Assembly (NCBI GenBank): GCA_001556995.1
Contig: LSKF01000055.1
Coordinates: forward strand, 1-10,520
Source: Erythrobacteraceae bacterium CCH12-C2
GTDB lineage: Bacteria > Pseudomonadota > Alphaproteobacteria > Sphingomonadales > Sphingomonadaceae
DNA: 10,520 nucleotides
Reading direction: 5' to 3'
The notes under the pieces are model-generated. The model saw nothing but the letters and a program-made list of their open reading frames with translations, was not told where the DNA came from and ran no database searches. A program made the position numbers and the translations under genes. Shown one piece after another: positions 1 through 5,793 of the stretch; positions within the stretch are counted from its first letter, which is position 1; every line of letters starts with the position of its first letter.

Positions 1-2
1 GC

Positions 3-458
3 CCACCCCTTCCCCCCTTCACCGAAGAAACTGCACGCGAGAAAGTGCGCCTTGCCGAAGATGGCTGGAACAGCCGTGACCCGGCCAAGGTCGCACTCGC
101 CTATACCGAGGACACCATGTGGCGAAACCGCGCGGAATTCCAGCGTGGCCGAGCCGAAGTCGCGGCCTTCCTGACCCGCAAATGGGCAAAGGAGCTCGAT
201 TACCGGCTGATCAAGGAGCTCTGGGCCTTCACCGGCAATCGTATCGCGGTGCGCTATGCCTATGAATATCACGATGACAGCGGCAACTGGTTCCGGGCCT
301 ATGGCAACGAGAACTGGGAGTTTGCCGAGGATGGCCTGATGCATCGCCGCCATGCCAGCATCAACGAGCACCCGATCCGCGAGGAAGACCGCAAGTTCCG
401 CTGGCCGCTGGGCCGCCGACCCGACGATCACCCCGGGCTGAGCGACTTGGGGCTATGA
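3..458 (+). CDS. DUF1348 / NTF2-like family protein, 5' end cut by window
   Basis: The reading frame is already open at the window edge and encodes 151 residues before TGA. The in-frame residues before the first GTG ([14 protein letters not shown]) belong to the family's usual N-terminus, so that internal GTG is not the start; the true ATG probably lies a few codons outside the window. Family hallmarks are visible: [10 protein letters not shown] near the start, [26 protein letters not shown] in the middle, YGNENWEF, and the C-terminal [13 protein letters not shown]. The family is about 150-160 residues long and has the cone-shaped NTF2 fold (SnoaL-like). Its biochemical role is not established; small-molecule binding or isomerase-type activity is typical of the fold. 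There is no signal peptide in the visible part, so it is probably cytoplasmic. It converges on the minus-strand cupin gene downstream. Confidence 0.9.
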   Translation, partial: PPLPPFTEETAREKVRLAEDGWNSRDPAKVALAYTEDTMWRNRAEFQRGRAEVAAFLTRKWAKELDYRLIKELWAFTGNRIAVRYAYEYHDDSGNWFRAYGNENWEFAEDGLMHRRHASINEHPIREEDRKFRWPLGRRPDDHPGLSDLGL

Positions 459-680
459 CCATGACGCGGATTGCTCACGAGGGCACCGCAGACTTCAAGG
501 CGGAAAAGATGGCGGCTGACCGGCCGGCGCTGGGCGATTTGTATGCCGGCGGGTGAGGAGCCTACGCGGTGCAGGCGCCGATCCCATGAAAGGGACCGCC
601 CTGGCGAGCCACTGGAATGCGGCGCTTTATCCCTTTACCGACAGGCTCGCTTTCTCAGGAAAGGCTGTCACTGCTGCGCT
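459..680. other. Gap with two short unassigned ORFs between convergent genes
   Basis: No recognisable gene. An ATG at 455-457 overlaps the DUF1348 stop (ATGA arrangement) and opens a 33-codon frame to TGA at 554-556. A second small frame runs from ATG 586 to TGA 729 (47 codons, rich in Ala) and overlaps the end of the cupin gene. Neither matches a family I know. The ATGA overlap suggests that a coupled downstream gene once existed and has been truncated, but this is inference. I see no obvious terminator with a T-run. Confidence 0.35.
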
Positions 681-1370
681 TCAACTTGCAGCGGCAGCCA
701 CCCATTTCTCGGCAGCGCCCGACAAATGACCCGTCTTGACGAAGATCAGGCAGCCGTCGGTGCTGAAAGGGGTATGCTCTGAACCGTGCGGGCTGCGCAG
801 CCACGTTCCGGCCGGATAGGCGCCATGCTCGTCCTCGAAGGTGCCTTCGAGGACGAGGATTTCCTCACCGCCCACGTGGCGATGCGCGTTGAACCGCGTG
901 CCCGGCTGCCAGCGCACCAGCGCGACGTGCTCGCCCTCGAATTCGTGTAGGGGAAGCACCGTGAGGCCCGGCACAAGTCCGGGCTGAAAGCCATCAGGAT
1001 CCGGACGCACGACCTTCTGCGCGGTGTCGCGTGGGTCGAACTGATGCAACTTGACAAAAATCGTGCAGCCCTCCCTGCTGTGCGGCGTGTGGCTGCTGCC
1101 AATCGGATTGCGGACATAGGTGCCAGCGGGATAATCGCTGTGCTCGTCGGAAAACACGCCCTCAAGCACCAGAAACTCCTCCCCGCCGCCATGGGTATGG
1201 GCCGAGAAATACGAATCGGGCGCATAACGGACGAGCGAGGTCGCGCGAGCGACCTCCCCGCCGATCCGGTCGAGCATCTGCCGTTCAACCCCCGGCATGG
1301 GCGAAGCGACCCATTCGGTATCGCCGGGGCGGATCACCACCCGCTGATCGAAATCGGCATTGATGCGCAT
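681..1370 (-). CDS. Two-domain (bicupin) ChrR-like cupin protein
   Basis: A 229-residue protein made of two tandem cupin barrels. Barrel 1 carries HTHGGGEE (His58, His60, Glu64/65) and a downstream His94. Barrel 2 carries HRHVGGEE (His163, His165, Glu169/170) and His199. These are the metal ligands of the cupin family. The two halves are clearly duplicates: YPAGTYVRNP is followed by HTPHSREGCTIFVK in the first, and YPAGTWLRSP by HTPFSTDGCLIFVK in the second. The closest family is the ChrR-like cupin (Cupin_7), known as the zinc- or metal-binding C-terminal half of anti-sigma factor ChrR. The N-terminal sigma-binding zinc domain of true ChrR is absent, so this is more likely a metal-dependent dioxygenase or a sensor. 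The start is supported by AGGAG about 9 bases upstream of ATG. It lies just downstream of an SDR remnant on the same strand. Confidence 0.88.
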   Translation of the reverse strand: MRINADFDQRVVIRPGDTEWVASPMPGVERQMLDRIGGEVARATSLVRYAPDSYFSAHTHGGGEEFLVLEGVFSDEHSDYPAGTYVRNPIGSSHTPHSREGCTIFVKLHQFDPRDTAQKVVRPDPDGFQPGLVPGLTVLPLHEFEGEHVALVRWQPGTRFNAHRHVGGEEILVLEGTFEDEHGAYPAGTWLRSPHGSEHTPFSTDGCLIFVKTGHLSGAAEKWVAAAAS

Positions 1371-1412
1371 TGAACCTTACTCCTTCCCGTTCCGGCCAGC
1401 CATGATGCCGCC

Positions 1413-1517
1413 TTAAGCTGCGATGGATTTCGCCGCATCGGCAAGCTTGGCAGGATCGCGCGCGGCGACGAGCCCCATGCCAGATGATCCGCCGATAATA
1501 AGCGTGGCTTTGTCCAT
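1413..1517 (-). pseudogene. SDR oxidoreductase remnant (34 codons)
   Basis: The minus-strand ATG at 1517 is preceded by AAAGGA with about 7 bases of spacing, a proper ribosome binding site. The peptide begins MDKATLIIGGSSGMGL, the N-terminal beta strand and Gly-rich NAD(P)-binding loop of a classical short-chain dehydrogenase. It then jumps straight to VAARDPAKLADAAKS, which in intact SDRs lies after the next helix and beta strand. About 15-20 residues are missing between these blocks, and the frame stops shortly after (TAA at 1413-1415), with no active-site Tyr-X3-Lys. It is therefore a doubly deleted relic of a roughly 240-residue enzyme that probably formed an operon with the cupin gene 42 bases downstream. 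A functional microprotein is unlikely but not excluded, because the start signals are intact. Confidence 0.7.
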
Positions 1518-1584
1518 GGCATTGTCCTTTCGAGACTGCCAGTCGCTGAGGCCGCCAAGCGGACACCGCGCCCGCCCTGTTCGA

Positions 1585-1605
1585 TCACGGGGATTGAGCC
1601 CGTGA
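1585..1605. repeat. Perfect 7-bp inverted repeat
   Basis: TCACGGG and CCCGTGA are separated by the 7-base loop GATTGAG. The repeat sits between the SDR remnant and the HsdM scrap, about 70 bases upstream of the SDR remnant's start codon. It could be an operator for the former SDR-cupin operon or a recombination scar. The sequence alone does not decide. Confidence 0.4.
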
Positions 1606-1620
1606 AACGCCGGGCGGCCT

Positions 1621-1782
1621 TGTAAGCCGACCAACGCGGACTTGGATGACTTCGTCGCCTGCTACTAGGAGTTGATCGAGTGACACAAGCTCGACCTCGA
1701 GATATTTTGGCCGAAGGATGATAGCCTCGAAAACTTCGAAACCCTGCCAGAACCCGACGAGCTTGGTGCTGCAGTAGAATGA
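1621..1782 (+). pseudogene. hsdM: Type I restriction N6-adenine methylase (HsdM) C-terminal fragment
   Basis: Read in one frame, the plus strand gives PTNADLDDFVACY, a stop (TAG 1666), ELIE, a stop (TGA 1681), then HKLDLEIFWPKDDSLENFET and LPEPDELGAAVE up to TGA 1780. This is the typical tail of HsdM, the methylation subunit of type I restriction-modification systems: 'ADLDDFV..Y' followed by 'Y-E-E-L-I-x-R-D-K-x-x-L-D-I-F-W-L-K-D-x-S-L-E-D...L-P-x-P-D'. About 15-25 residues normally separate FVACY from the YEELI block, and they are deleted here. The N-terminal methyltransferase domain, HsdS and HsdR are absent from the window. The fragment is dead (two internal stops, no start). Type I systems are commonly carried on genomic islands, so this supports an old insertion or deletion event here. 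Confidence 0.75.
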
Positions 1783-1937
1783 TCAACTCGACCGTGCCGT
1801 CTGGCAGAGCGAATGCCACGGCAGCCATTGCGAAGCATCAAGAAGGCGGCAGTCCGACAACGGCTCACATCTTCGCAATCGGGTGCAGCCAAACAGGCGG
1901 AAACCCGCAGCTTTAGCCATCGACCGGGAGGACAGAA

Positions 1938-1957
1938 TGGTAGCGGAGGAGGGACTT
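1938..1957 (-). other. tRNA 3'-end-like segment, possible attachment-site remnant
   Basis: The minus strand reads AAGTCCCTCCTCCGCTACCA. This has the layout of the last 20 bases of a tRNA gene: T-loop end (AAGT), T-stem 3' strand (CCCTC), acceptor 3' strand (CTCCGCT), discriminator A and CCA. The homology stops abruptly at about 1958; the bases beyond do not complete a T-loop, T-stem or any other tRNA arm. Such partial duplicates of tRNA 3' ends are what integrative elements leave at the far attachment site. I cannot name the tRNA, and the match is short enough that chance is possible. Confidence 0.4.
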
Positions 1958-2015
1958 TTGGCTAACCGTTAAGCATATGACTTGAAGTTAAAAATTTAGA
2001 CAATGGCCATTATGC

Positions 2016-2034
2016 TACCCCCTTGAATACCCCC
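2016..2034. repeat. Two TACCCCC direct repeats, 12-base period
   Basis: TACCCCC occurs at 2016-2022 and again at 2028-2034, separated by TTGAA, in otherwise A/T-rich DNA. The repeats lie on the T-loop side of the tRNA-end-like segment, where the element DNA would be. Short G/C-run direct repeats near attachment sites can be arm-type integrase sites. That role is inferred from position only. Confidence 0.4.
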
Positions 2035-2210
2035 ACTCTTTAGCCATGCGGCAAGGTGATCAGAATTCTAGACGATCGGCCATTCGCGGACGATCAGCGG
2101 TTCCTCTCATTGTCCCGAAGTCCGCAAATAGTCCATTTGCCAAATAGCTGTTTCCAGACGTAGGAATGCCCACAGCTGCGGTCAGATCATTCACTCAGCA
2201 TCGACTGCTC

Positions 2211-2227
2211 GCGAGGACAATCCTCGC
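2211..2227. repeat. Perfect 7-bp hairpin, 3-base loop
   Basis: GCGAGGA and TCCTCGC flank the loop CAA. There is no T-run on either side, so it is not a classical intrinsic terminator. It lies about 270 bases upstream of the PfpI start in non-coding DNA. Function unknown. Confidence 0.4.
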
Positions 2228-2498
2228 AGCCATTGGCAGGAATGGATCGAAAGTTGAGGCTCCCGACTGGTTCACACAAGGATCGTGCGCTGCCTCATTT
2301 AGCCGCGCCTTCCGTCAAATTCGATAAAAATTCATGACCCTTCGAGTGACGTCGCTGAAATATAATAAATCTCATGCCGATCAGTTAGGATTCCTGGGTT
2401 TTCTGTTGCCGTCCCATGCCTGTCTTGGCCACACCTCCACATAATGCGCGAACACACCCTTCCGCCGCGACCTATGCCCTTCCGAAAGGACGTCTGAC

Positions 2499-3194
2499 AT
2501 GCCTCGTATCCTGATGATTGCCACATCCGCCGATCGCATGATCCCCGGTGATGAGCCCACTGGCGTGTGGCTCGAGGAACTGACCACGCCCTACTATGCC
2601 TTTCGCGATGCCGGTGCCGAAGTAACACTCGCCTCGATCACGGGCGGGCCGATCCCTGTCGATGCGCGGAGCCTCGGTCCGCGCGGCGAAAATGATGCCT
2701 CGGTTGAGCGCTATCTCGACGATCCAAAGCTCCAGGCCGAAGTGGCCACGACGCCCGCCTTTACCGCGGTCGATCCGTCAAGCTTTGATGCCGTGTTCTT
2801 GCCGGGCGGGCATGGCACCATGTTCGACTACCCGGAAAACCCGCAACTTGCGCAACTGATCGAACGGTTCGACCGCGAGGGCAAGGTCATTGCCGCCGTA
2901 TGTCATGGTCCTGCGGGGCTGGTGGCGGCGCGCAAGCCTGACGGAACGCCGTTTGTCGCAGGTCGCCGGCTCGCCGCCTTCACTGATAGCGAGGAGCGCG
3001 CCGTCGGCCTCGACCAGGCCGTCCCCTTCCTGCTCGAAACCCGGCTTCGCGAGTTGGGTGCGCTGCACGAAGGGGCCGGCGATTGGGAGGCCTTTGCGGT
3101 GCGGGACCAAAGACTGGTGACGGGACAAAACCCCGCATCGGCAACCCGCACTGCGGCGCTGGTCATGGAAATCCTGAACGAAGGCGGAAGCTGA
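2499..3194 (+). CDS. DJ-1/PfpI superfamily protein, Hsp31-like (type 1 glutamine amidotransferase domain)
   Basis: A 231-residue single-domain protein of the Hsp31-like branch of DJ-1/PfpI. Visible landmarks: N-terminal beta strand MPRILMIATSA; Glu19 in GDEPTGVWLEE (the conserved acidic residue beside the active site); FLPGGHGTMFD (100-110); and the nucleophile elbow AAVCHGPAGL with Cys135-His136. FTDSEE follows at 161-166. Relatives are glutathione-independent glyoxalases (methylglyoxal to lactate), holdase chaperones or claimed deglycases; which applies here cannot be read from sequence. There is no signal peptide, so it is cytoplasmic. The start is supported by GAAAGGA about 8 bases before ATG. 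It is a monocistronic unit converging on the AraC-type gene, with a 36-base gap. A second, shorter DJ-1/PfpI protein is encoded at 9153. Confidence 0.92.
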   Translation: MPRILMIATSADRMIPGDEPTGVWLEELTTPYYAFRDAGAEVTLASITGGPIPVDARSLGPRGENDASVERYLDDPKLQAEVATTPAFTAVDPSSFDAVFLPGGHGTMFDYPENPQLAQLIERFDREGKVIAAVCHGPAGLVAARKPDGTPFVAGRRLAAFTDSEERAVGLDQAVPFLLETRLRELGALHEGAGDWEAFAVRDQRLVTGQNPASATRTAALVMEILNEGGS

Positions 3195-3230
3195 TCGGTG
3201 GCACGGCCGAGGAGCGCCCGGGACGGTGCC

Positions 3231-3653
3231 TTAACCCATGCGGTCCCGCCGCCATCTGCCCGGCGTGTCTCCCATCAAGCGACGGAACGTCTGATTGAAG
3301 TGCGCCTGTGAGGCGAAGCCTGCGGCGAGTGCGACTTCAACCAACGGGATGGCGGGATCACCAAGCAGGTCGACTGCCCTCAGCGTCCGGCGCCAGATGA
3401 CAAACTGGTAGGGTGTGCGCCCGGTTTCCCGCTTGAAACAGCGGATGAAATGGCACCGCGACATACCCGCTTCCGAAGCGATGTCGTCGACCCGCAGGGG
3501 GCCGTCGATGTTGCGCTCGATGAAGCTGATTGCACGGCGCAGGCGGACTGGTGCCATTGCCATCAGCCGCTCATCCGCACTCTTATGCGAATGGAACCTC
3601 GTCAGCACTTCGACCGACGAGCCTACTGTTTCGGCGTCACCGTAGTGCAACAT
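3231..3653 (-). CDS. Minimal AraC/XylS-type transcriptional regulator
   Basis: At 140 residues this is little more than an AraC DNA-binding domain. Two helix-turn-helix units are visible: the first in VDDIASEAGMSRCHFIRCFK (55-74), the second around PLVEVALAAGFASQAHFNQT (103-122), followed by the signature FRRLMGDTPGRWR. Typical AraC proteins are about 250-300 residues with an N-terminal ligand-binding or dimerisation domain. Here only about 35 unassigned residues precede the DNA-binding part. The start is firmly supported: AAGGAGG lies 8 bases upstream of ATG, so the short form is genuine rather than a truncated call. Stand-alone forms resemble the MarA/SoxS group, which act as monomers controlled by abundance, but sensing here is unknown. 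Neighbours are the AhpD-like gene upstream on the same strand and the convergent PfpI gene; either could be a target. Confidence 0.88.
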   Translation of the reverse strand: MLHYGDAETVGSSVEVLTRFHSHKSADERLMAMAPVRLRRAISFIERNIDGPLRVDDIASEAGMSRCHFIRCFKRETGRTPYQFVIWRRTLRAVDLLGDPAIPLVEVALAAGFASQAHFNQTFRRLMGDTPGRWRRDRMG

Positions 3654-3776
3654 GACTCGAGCCTCCTTGGAATTGTGAATGGCACGAAGACATTGCTAGA
3701 ATGGCGGGCCGCCGACGGATTGCAGATTTCAAACCGTAGGCTGAAAATGTGTCCGGCCCGCTTTCCCGGGGCCACG

Positions 3777-4103
3777 TCAGGTCTGTGGGTTGGCGGCGAG
3801 CGTGCCAATAATTTGACCAAGCTCCTCCAGCTGTTCGTGCGTCCAGCCGACGCGCAAGGCGCAAAGGTACGCTTCATCCACCACGCGTTGATTGCCAGAC
3901 TGCAATGCGCAGGCATAGGCAATCGCAGCATTGGTCCGTACTTCAAAGCTGCGTTTCTCGAGCGCAGCATCGATCTCTGCTCCAGTAAGCCCCGAGCTGC
4001 GGGCGTCACGCTCAAGTGCTGACAAAGTACGACTGCAGCCGCAGTCGCTCTTCAGGGCGAGCCTGACCTGAACCATGGTTCGGCTGGTGAGGGAATGAGT
4101 CAT
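3777..4103 (-). CDS. Small AhpD/carboxymuconolactone decarboxylase-like protein
   Basis: With the start at 4103 (MTHSLTSRTMVQVRLAL) the protein has 108 residues. The pattern RxxVxxRLAxxxxCxC..., a helix, SGLTGAEIDAA, then EVRTNAAIAYACAL and a C-terminal helix ending WTHEQLEELGQIIGTLA matches the all-helical AhpD-like fold. AhpD members use a Cys-X-X-Cys pair, with a nearby His, for peroxide or disulfide redox chemistry. Here the pair is Cys21-Gly-Cys23 (Cys-X-Cys) and no matching His follows, so activity may be altered or lost. The start is uncertain: ATGs at 4136 and 4169 are in frame, but the upstream stretch runs through a hairpin and has no clear ribosome binding site; the 4103 start also has only a weak one. 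It lies 123 bases upstream of the AraC-type gene, possibly co-transcribed. Confidence 0.68.
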   Translation of the reverse strand: MTHSLTSRTMVQVRLALKSDCGCSRTLSALERDARSSGLTGAEIDAALEKRSFEVRTNAAIAYACALQSGNQRVVDEAYLCALRVGWTHEQLEELGQIIGTLAANPQT

Positions 4104-4139
4104 GTGCGCGAGTTCTCGGTTACAGGCCTGCCTCATCAG

Positions 4140-4160
4140 GCCTTGTCGGGCAGACAAGGC
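4140..4160. terminator. Hairpin downstream of the OMP gene, terminator-like without T-run
   Basis: GCCTTGTC and GACAAGGC form a perfect 8-bp stem around a 5-base loop, 19 bases past the OMP stop codon on the minus strand. The position suits transcription termination or 3'-end stabilisation of the OMP mRNA. No U-run follows, so the class is uncertain. Confidence 0.4.
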
Positions 4161-4178
4161 AGGCCACATGGCGTTTTG

Positions 4179-4784
4179 TCAGAAGTTGTAGCTGATCCCG
4201 AAAAGCGTCTGGTGACGCTCGTAATCGCCACCGTTGTTGCCGAAGTCGCTGTAGCGGTATTCGGCGCGGGCAGAGATCTTGTCGGTGATGGCGTATTCAA
4301 CCCCGCCGCCGACCAGCCAGCCGTCGAGGTTCTCGCTATCGCGCAGGATACCGGTGCCGGTGTCGAGCGAGGTGCGAACACGGTTGTTGGCATAGCCGCC
4401 GCGGACATAGACCAGCGCCTTGTCGCTCACGAGATAACCGGCACGGGCGGTGAGGTCGAAGCTGTAGCGCGGGTCGATGGTGAGGTCATTTCCAGCCGAA
4501 GCCGTGCGGATACGGTCATCGACGGTGGCGGTGAAGCCGGCTTCGGCACCGATCACGACCTTTTCGGATAGCTTGTAGTTGTAGCCGGCATAGCCGCCGA
4601 GAACCAGGGCATCGCGGCTGGCTTCGGCATCGATCGCCTGGCTGTTGATGCTGGAATCGACTTCACCGCGATCCCAGCCAGCGGTCACGCCCACATAGGG
4701 ACCGTCGAAAGTGTCGGCCTGAGCGGGCACCGCAAAGACGAAACCCGCGCCAAGAATGGCGAGCGGAAGCAAGGTGTTCTTCAT
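4179..4784 (-). CDS. Outer-membrane beta-barrel (porin-like / opacity-type) protein
   Basis: A 201-residue exported protein. Residues 1-23 (MKNTLLPLAILGAGF...VPAQA) form a Sec signal peptide with a likely cut after Ala-Gln-Ala, before DTFDGPYVGV. The mature part starts with the typical GPYVGVTAGWDRGE strand. It continues with alternating amphipathic strands (GGYAGYNYKL, GAEAGFTA, SFDLTARAGYLV, ALVYVRGGYANN, GWLVGGGVEYAIT, SARAEYRYSDFG). It ends in FGISYNF, whose terminal Phe is the BAM recognition signal. This is the 8-stranded OmpA-type or opacity-type fold (OMP_b-brl), about the usual 180-210 residues, with no peptidoglycan-binding domain. The frame extends further upstream, but GGAGA about 6 bases before the ATG at 4784, together with the signal peptide, fixes the start. 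It sits 112 bases downstream of the LysR gene on the same strand. Confidence 0.92.
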   Translation of the reverse strand: MKNTLLPLAILGAGFVFAVPAQADTFDGPYVGVTAGWDRGEVDSSINSQAIDAEASRDALVLGGYAGYNYKLSEKVVIGAEAGFTATVDDRIRTASAGNDLTIDPRYSFDLTARAGYLVSDKALVYVRGGYANNRVRTSLDTGTGILRDSENLDGWLVGGGVEYAITDKISARAEYRYSDFGNNGGDYERHQTLFGISYNF

Positions 4785-4803
4785 CGATATTCTCCAATTC
4801 AAA

Positions 4804-4816
4804 CCCCGAGGCGGGG
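4804..4816. repeat. Short GC hairpin in the OMP leader
   Basis: CCCCG and CGGGG flank the loop AGG, about 20 bases upstream of the OMP start codon. In the mRNA it would lie just 5' of the ribosome binding site and could affect translation. The stem is only 5 bp. Confidence 0.3.
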
Positions 4817-4845
4817 ACGAATTGGCAATAGATGCACCGGACATC

Positions 4846-4859
4846 GCCGATAATTCGGC
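4846..4859. repeat. 5-bp hairpin GCCGA/TCGGC between the LysR and OMP genes
   Basis: GCCGA and TCGGC flank TAAT. Immediately next to it is the stronger hairpin at 4863-4883. Together they occupy the gap after the LysR stop and could end LysR transcription or form the OMP leader structure. Confidence 0.3.
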
Positions 4860-4862
4860 TTT

Positions 4863-4883
4863 GATGGAATGGATTATTCCATC
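4863..4883 (-). terminator. 8-bp hairpin after the LysR gene
   Basis: GATGGAAT and ATTCCATC form a perfect 8-bp stem around a 5-base loop, 13 bases past the LysR stop codon in the minus-strand transcript. The position suits termination of LysR transcription before the OMP gene. The stem is A/T-rich and the T-run is missing, so an operator role for the OMP gene is an alternative. Confidence 0.35.
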
Positions 4884-4896
4884 TTCCGAAATTGCC

Positions 4897-5793
4897 TCAG
4901 TTGAAAACGCGATTGGCGCGCAGGCGATCGCGCGCAAAATCGATGAAGGCGCGGACCTTGGCAGAGGCATTGCGCCCGTCCGGATGCACGATGTTGACCG
5001 GCAGCGGTGGCTGTTCGAAGTCCTCCAGGACAATCTGCAAGCGACCCTCGATTAGGTCAGGGCCGATCTGGTAGGACAGGGCCCGGGTCAGTCCCCAACC
5101 TGATCGCGCCGCGCCGATGGCGGCCTCGTTGGAATTCGAAAACAGCGCGGGCTTCACAGTGACGGCAATCTCGGCCTTGGCCCCGAAGCGCCATTCGAGT
5201 GACGTCCATGCACTGGTCGCAGCAATGATTCGATGGTCTGCCAGATCGCCGGGATGTTGTGGCAGTCCACGGGCTTCAATGTAGTCGGGCGCAGCACATA
5301 TGACCCGTCTCACCGAGCCGACGCGAATTGCGCTGTAGCTTGAGTCTGGAAGGTGGCCGATCCGAATGGCGACATCGACGCCTTCATCGACCATGTTGAC
5401 CACCCGATCCAGCAGCAGCATCCGCCCCGTCACCTGCGGATGGAGATCGAGAAACTCGGTCATCAGCGGCATAATGTAGATTTGGCCGAACAGCACTGAC
5501 GATGTGACCGTCAGAACGCCGGTTGGTGTGGCGTAGGACCCGGCAGCGGCAGCCTCGGCTTCTTCAATCGCCGCAAGGATGTGGCGGCAATCTTCGAGAT
5601 ACCGCGCCCCCGCCTCAGTCAACTTGACGGCGCGGGTGGTGCGCGTGAGCAGGCGAGCGCCGATCAGGTCCTCAAGCGCGGCGACGGCGCGGGTGACGGC
5701 CGGAGGGCTCATGTGGAGCTGACGCGCGGCCTCGGCAAATCCTCCGGTTTCCGCGATCCTGACGAAGACACGCATCGCGTGGTATCGGTCCAT
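4897..5793 (-). CDS. LysR-type transcriptional regulator
   Basis: A 298-residue LysR-family protein of normal length. The N-terminal winged helix-turn-helix is clear: MRVFVRIAETGGFAEAARQL, then HMSPPAVTRAVAALED (27-42) as turn and recognition helix, and GARLLTRTTRAVKLTEAG as the wing. A linker helix leads to a periplasmic-binding-type effector domain (about 92-295: GVLTVTSSVLFGQIYIMPL, VDVAIRIGHLPDSS, SGWGLTRALSYQI). The frame continues 14 codons upstream, but the ATG at 5793, with an AGAGG-type ribosome binding site about 7 bases before it, gives the family's usual N-terminus. Divergent orientation to the GST-led operon, with a shared 302-base intergenic region, is the classic arrangement for a LysR activator of the neighbouring operon that also controls itself. 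The effector is unknown. Confidence 0.93.
   Translation of the reverse strand: MDRYHAMRVFVRIAETGGFAEAARQLHMSPPAVTRAVAALEDLIGARLLTRTTRAVKLTEAGARYLEDCRHILAAIEEAEAAAAGSYATPTGVLTVTSSVLFGQIYIMPLMTEFLDLHPQVTGRMLLLDRVVNMVDEGVDVAIRIGHLPDSSYSAIRVGSVRRVICAAPDYIEARGLPQHPGDLADHRIIAATSAWTSLEWRFGAKAEIAVTVKPALFSNSNEAAIGAARSGWGLTRALSYQIGPDLIEGRLQIVLEDFEQPPLPVNIVHPDGRNASAKVRAFIDFARDRLRANRVFN

Larger units (their letters stand above)
1783..2498. other. Long non-coding, decayed region upstream of the PfpI gene
   Basis: No convincing gene in about 700 bases. The part from about 1960 to 2040 is notably A/T-rich compared with the rest of the window. Contents: a small unassigned frame beginning at ATG 1779 (about 45 codons, no recognised family), the tRNA-end-like segment and TACCCCC repeats listed separately, a 10-bp palindrome AATGGCCATT at 2002-2011, and a perfect hairpin at 2211-2227. 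A TATAAT hexamer at 2361-2366 is the best -10-like element ahead of the gene at 2499, but no good -35 lies at the proper distance, so the promoter is only tentative. Confidence 0.5.

Noticed and set aside
1665..1892. Minus-strand frame opposite the HsdM scrap
   Set aside because: The plus-strand reading gives the recognisable HsdM tail, and the minus-strand peptide has no family signal.
1938..1957. A complete tRNA gene at the tRNA-end-like segment
   Set aside because: Only the 3' end matches; no anticodon arm, D-arm or 5' acceptor strand follows on the minus strand.
3450..4022. 190-codon plus-strand frame across the AraC and AhpD-like genes
   Set aside because: Its translation has no family features, whereas the minus strand shows AraC helix-turn-helix motifs with a strong ribosome binding site and an AhpD-like pattern.
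4785..5033. Upstream extension of the OMP frame to 5033
   Set aside because: It would bury the signal peptide inside the protein and overlap the LysR gene; the ATG at 4784 has its own ribosome binding site.
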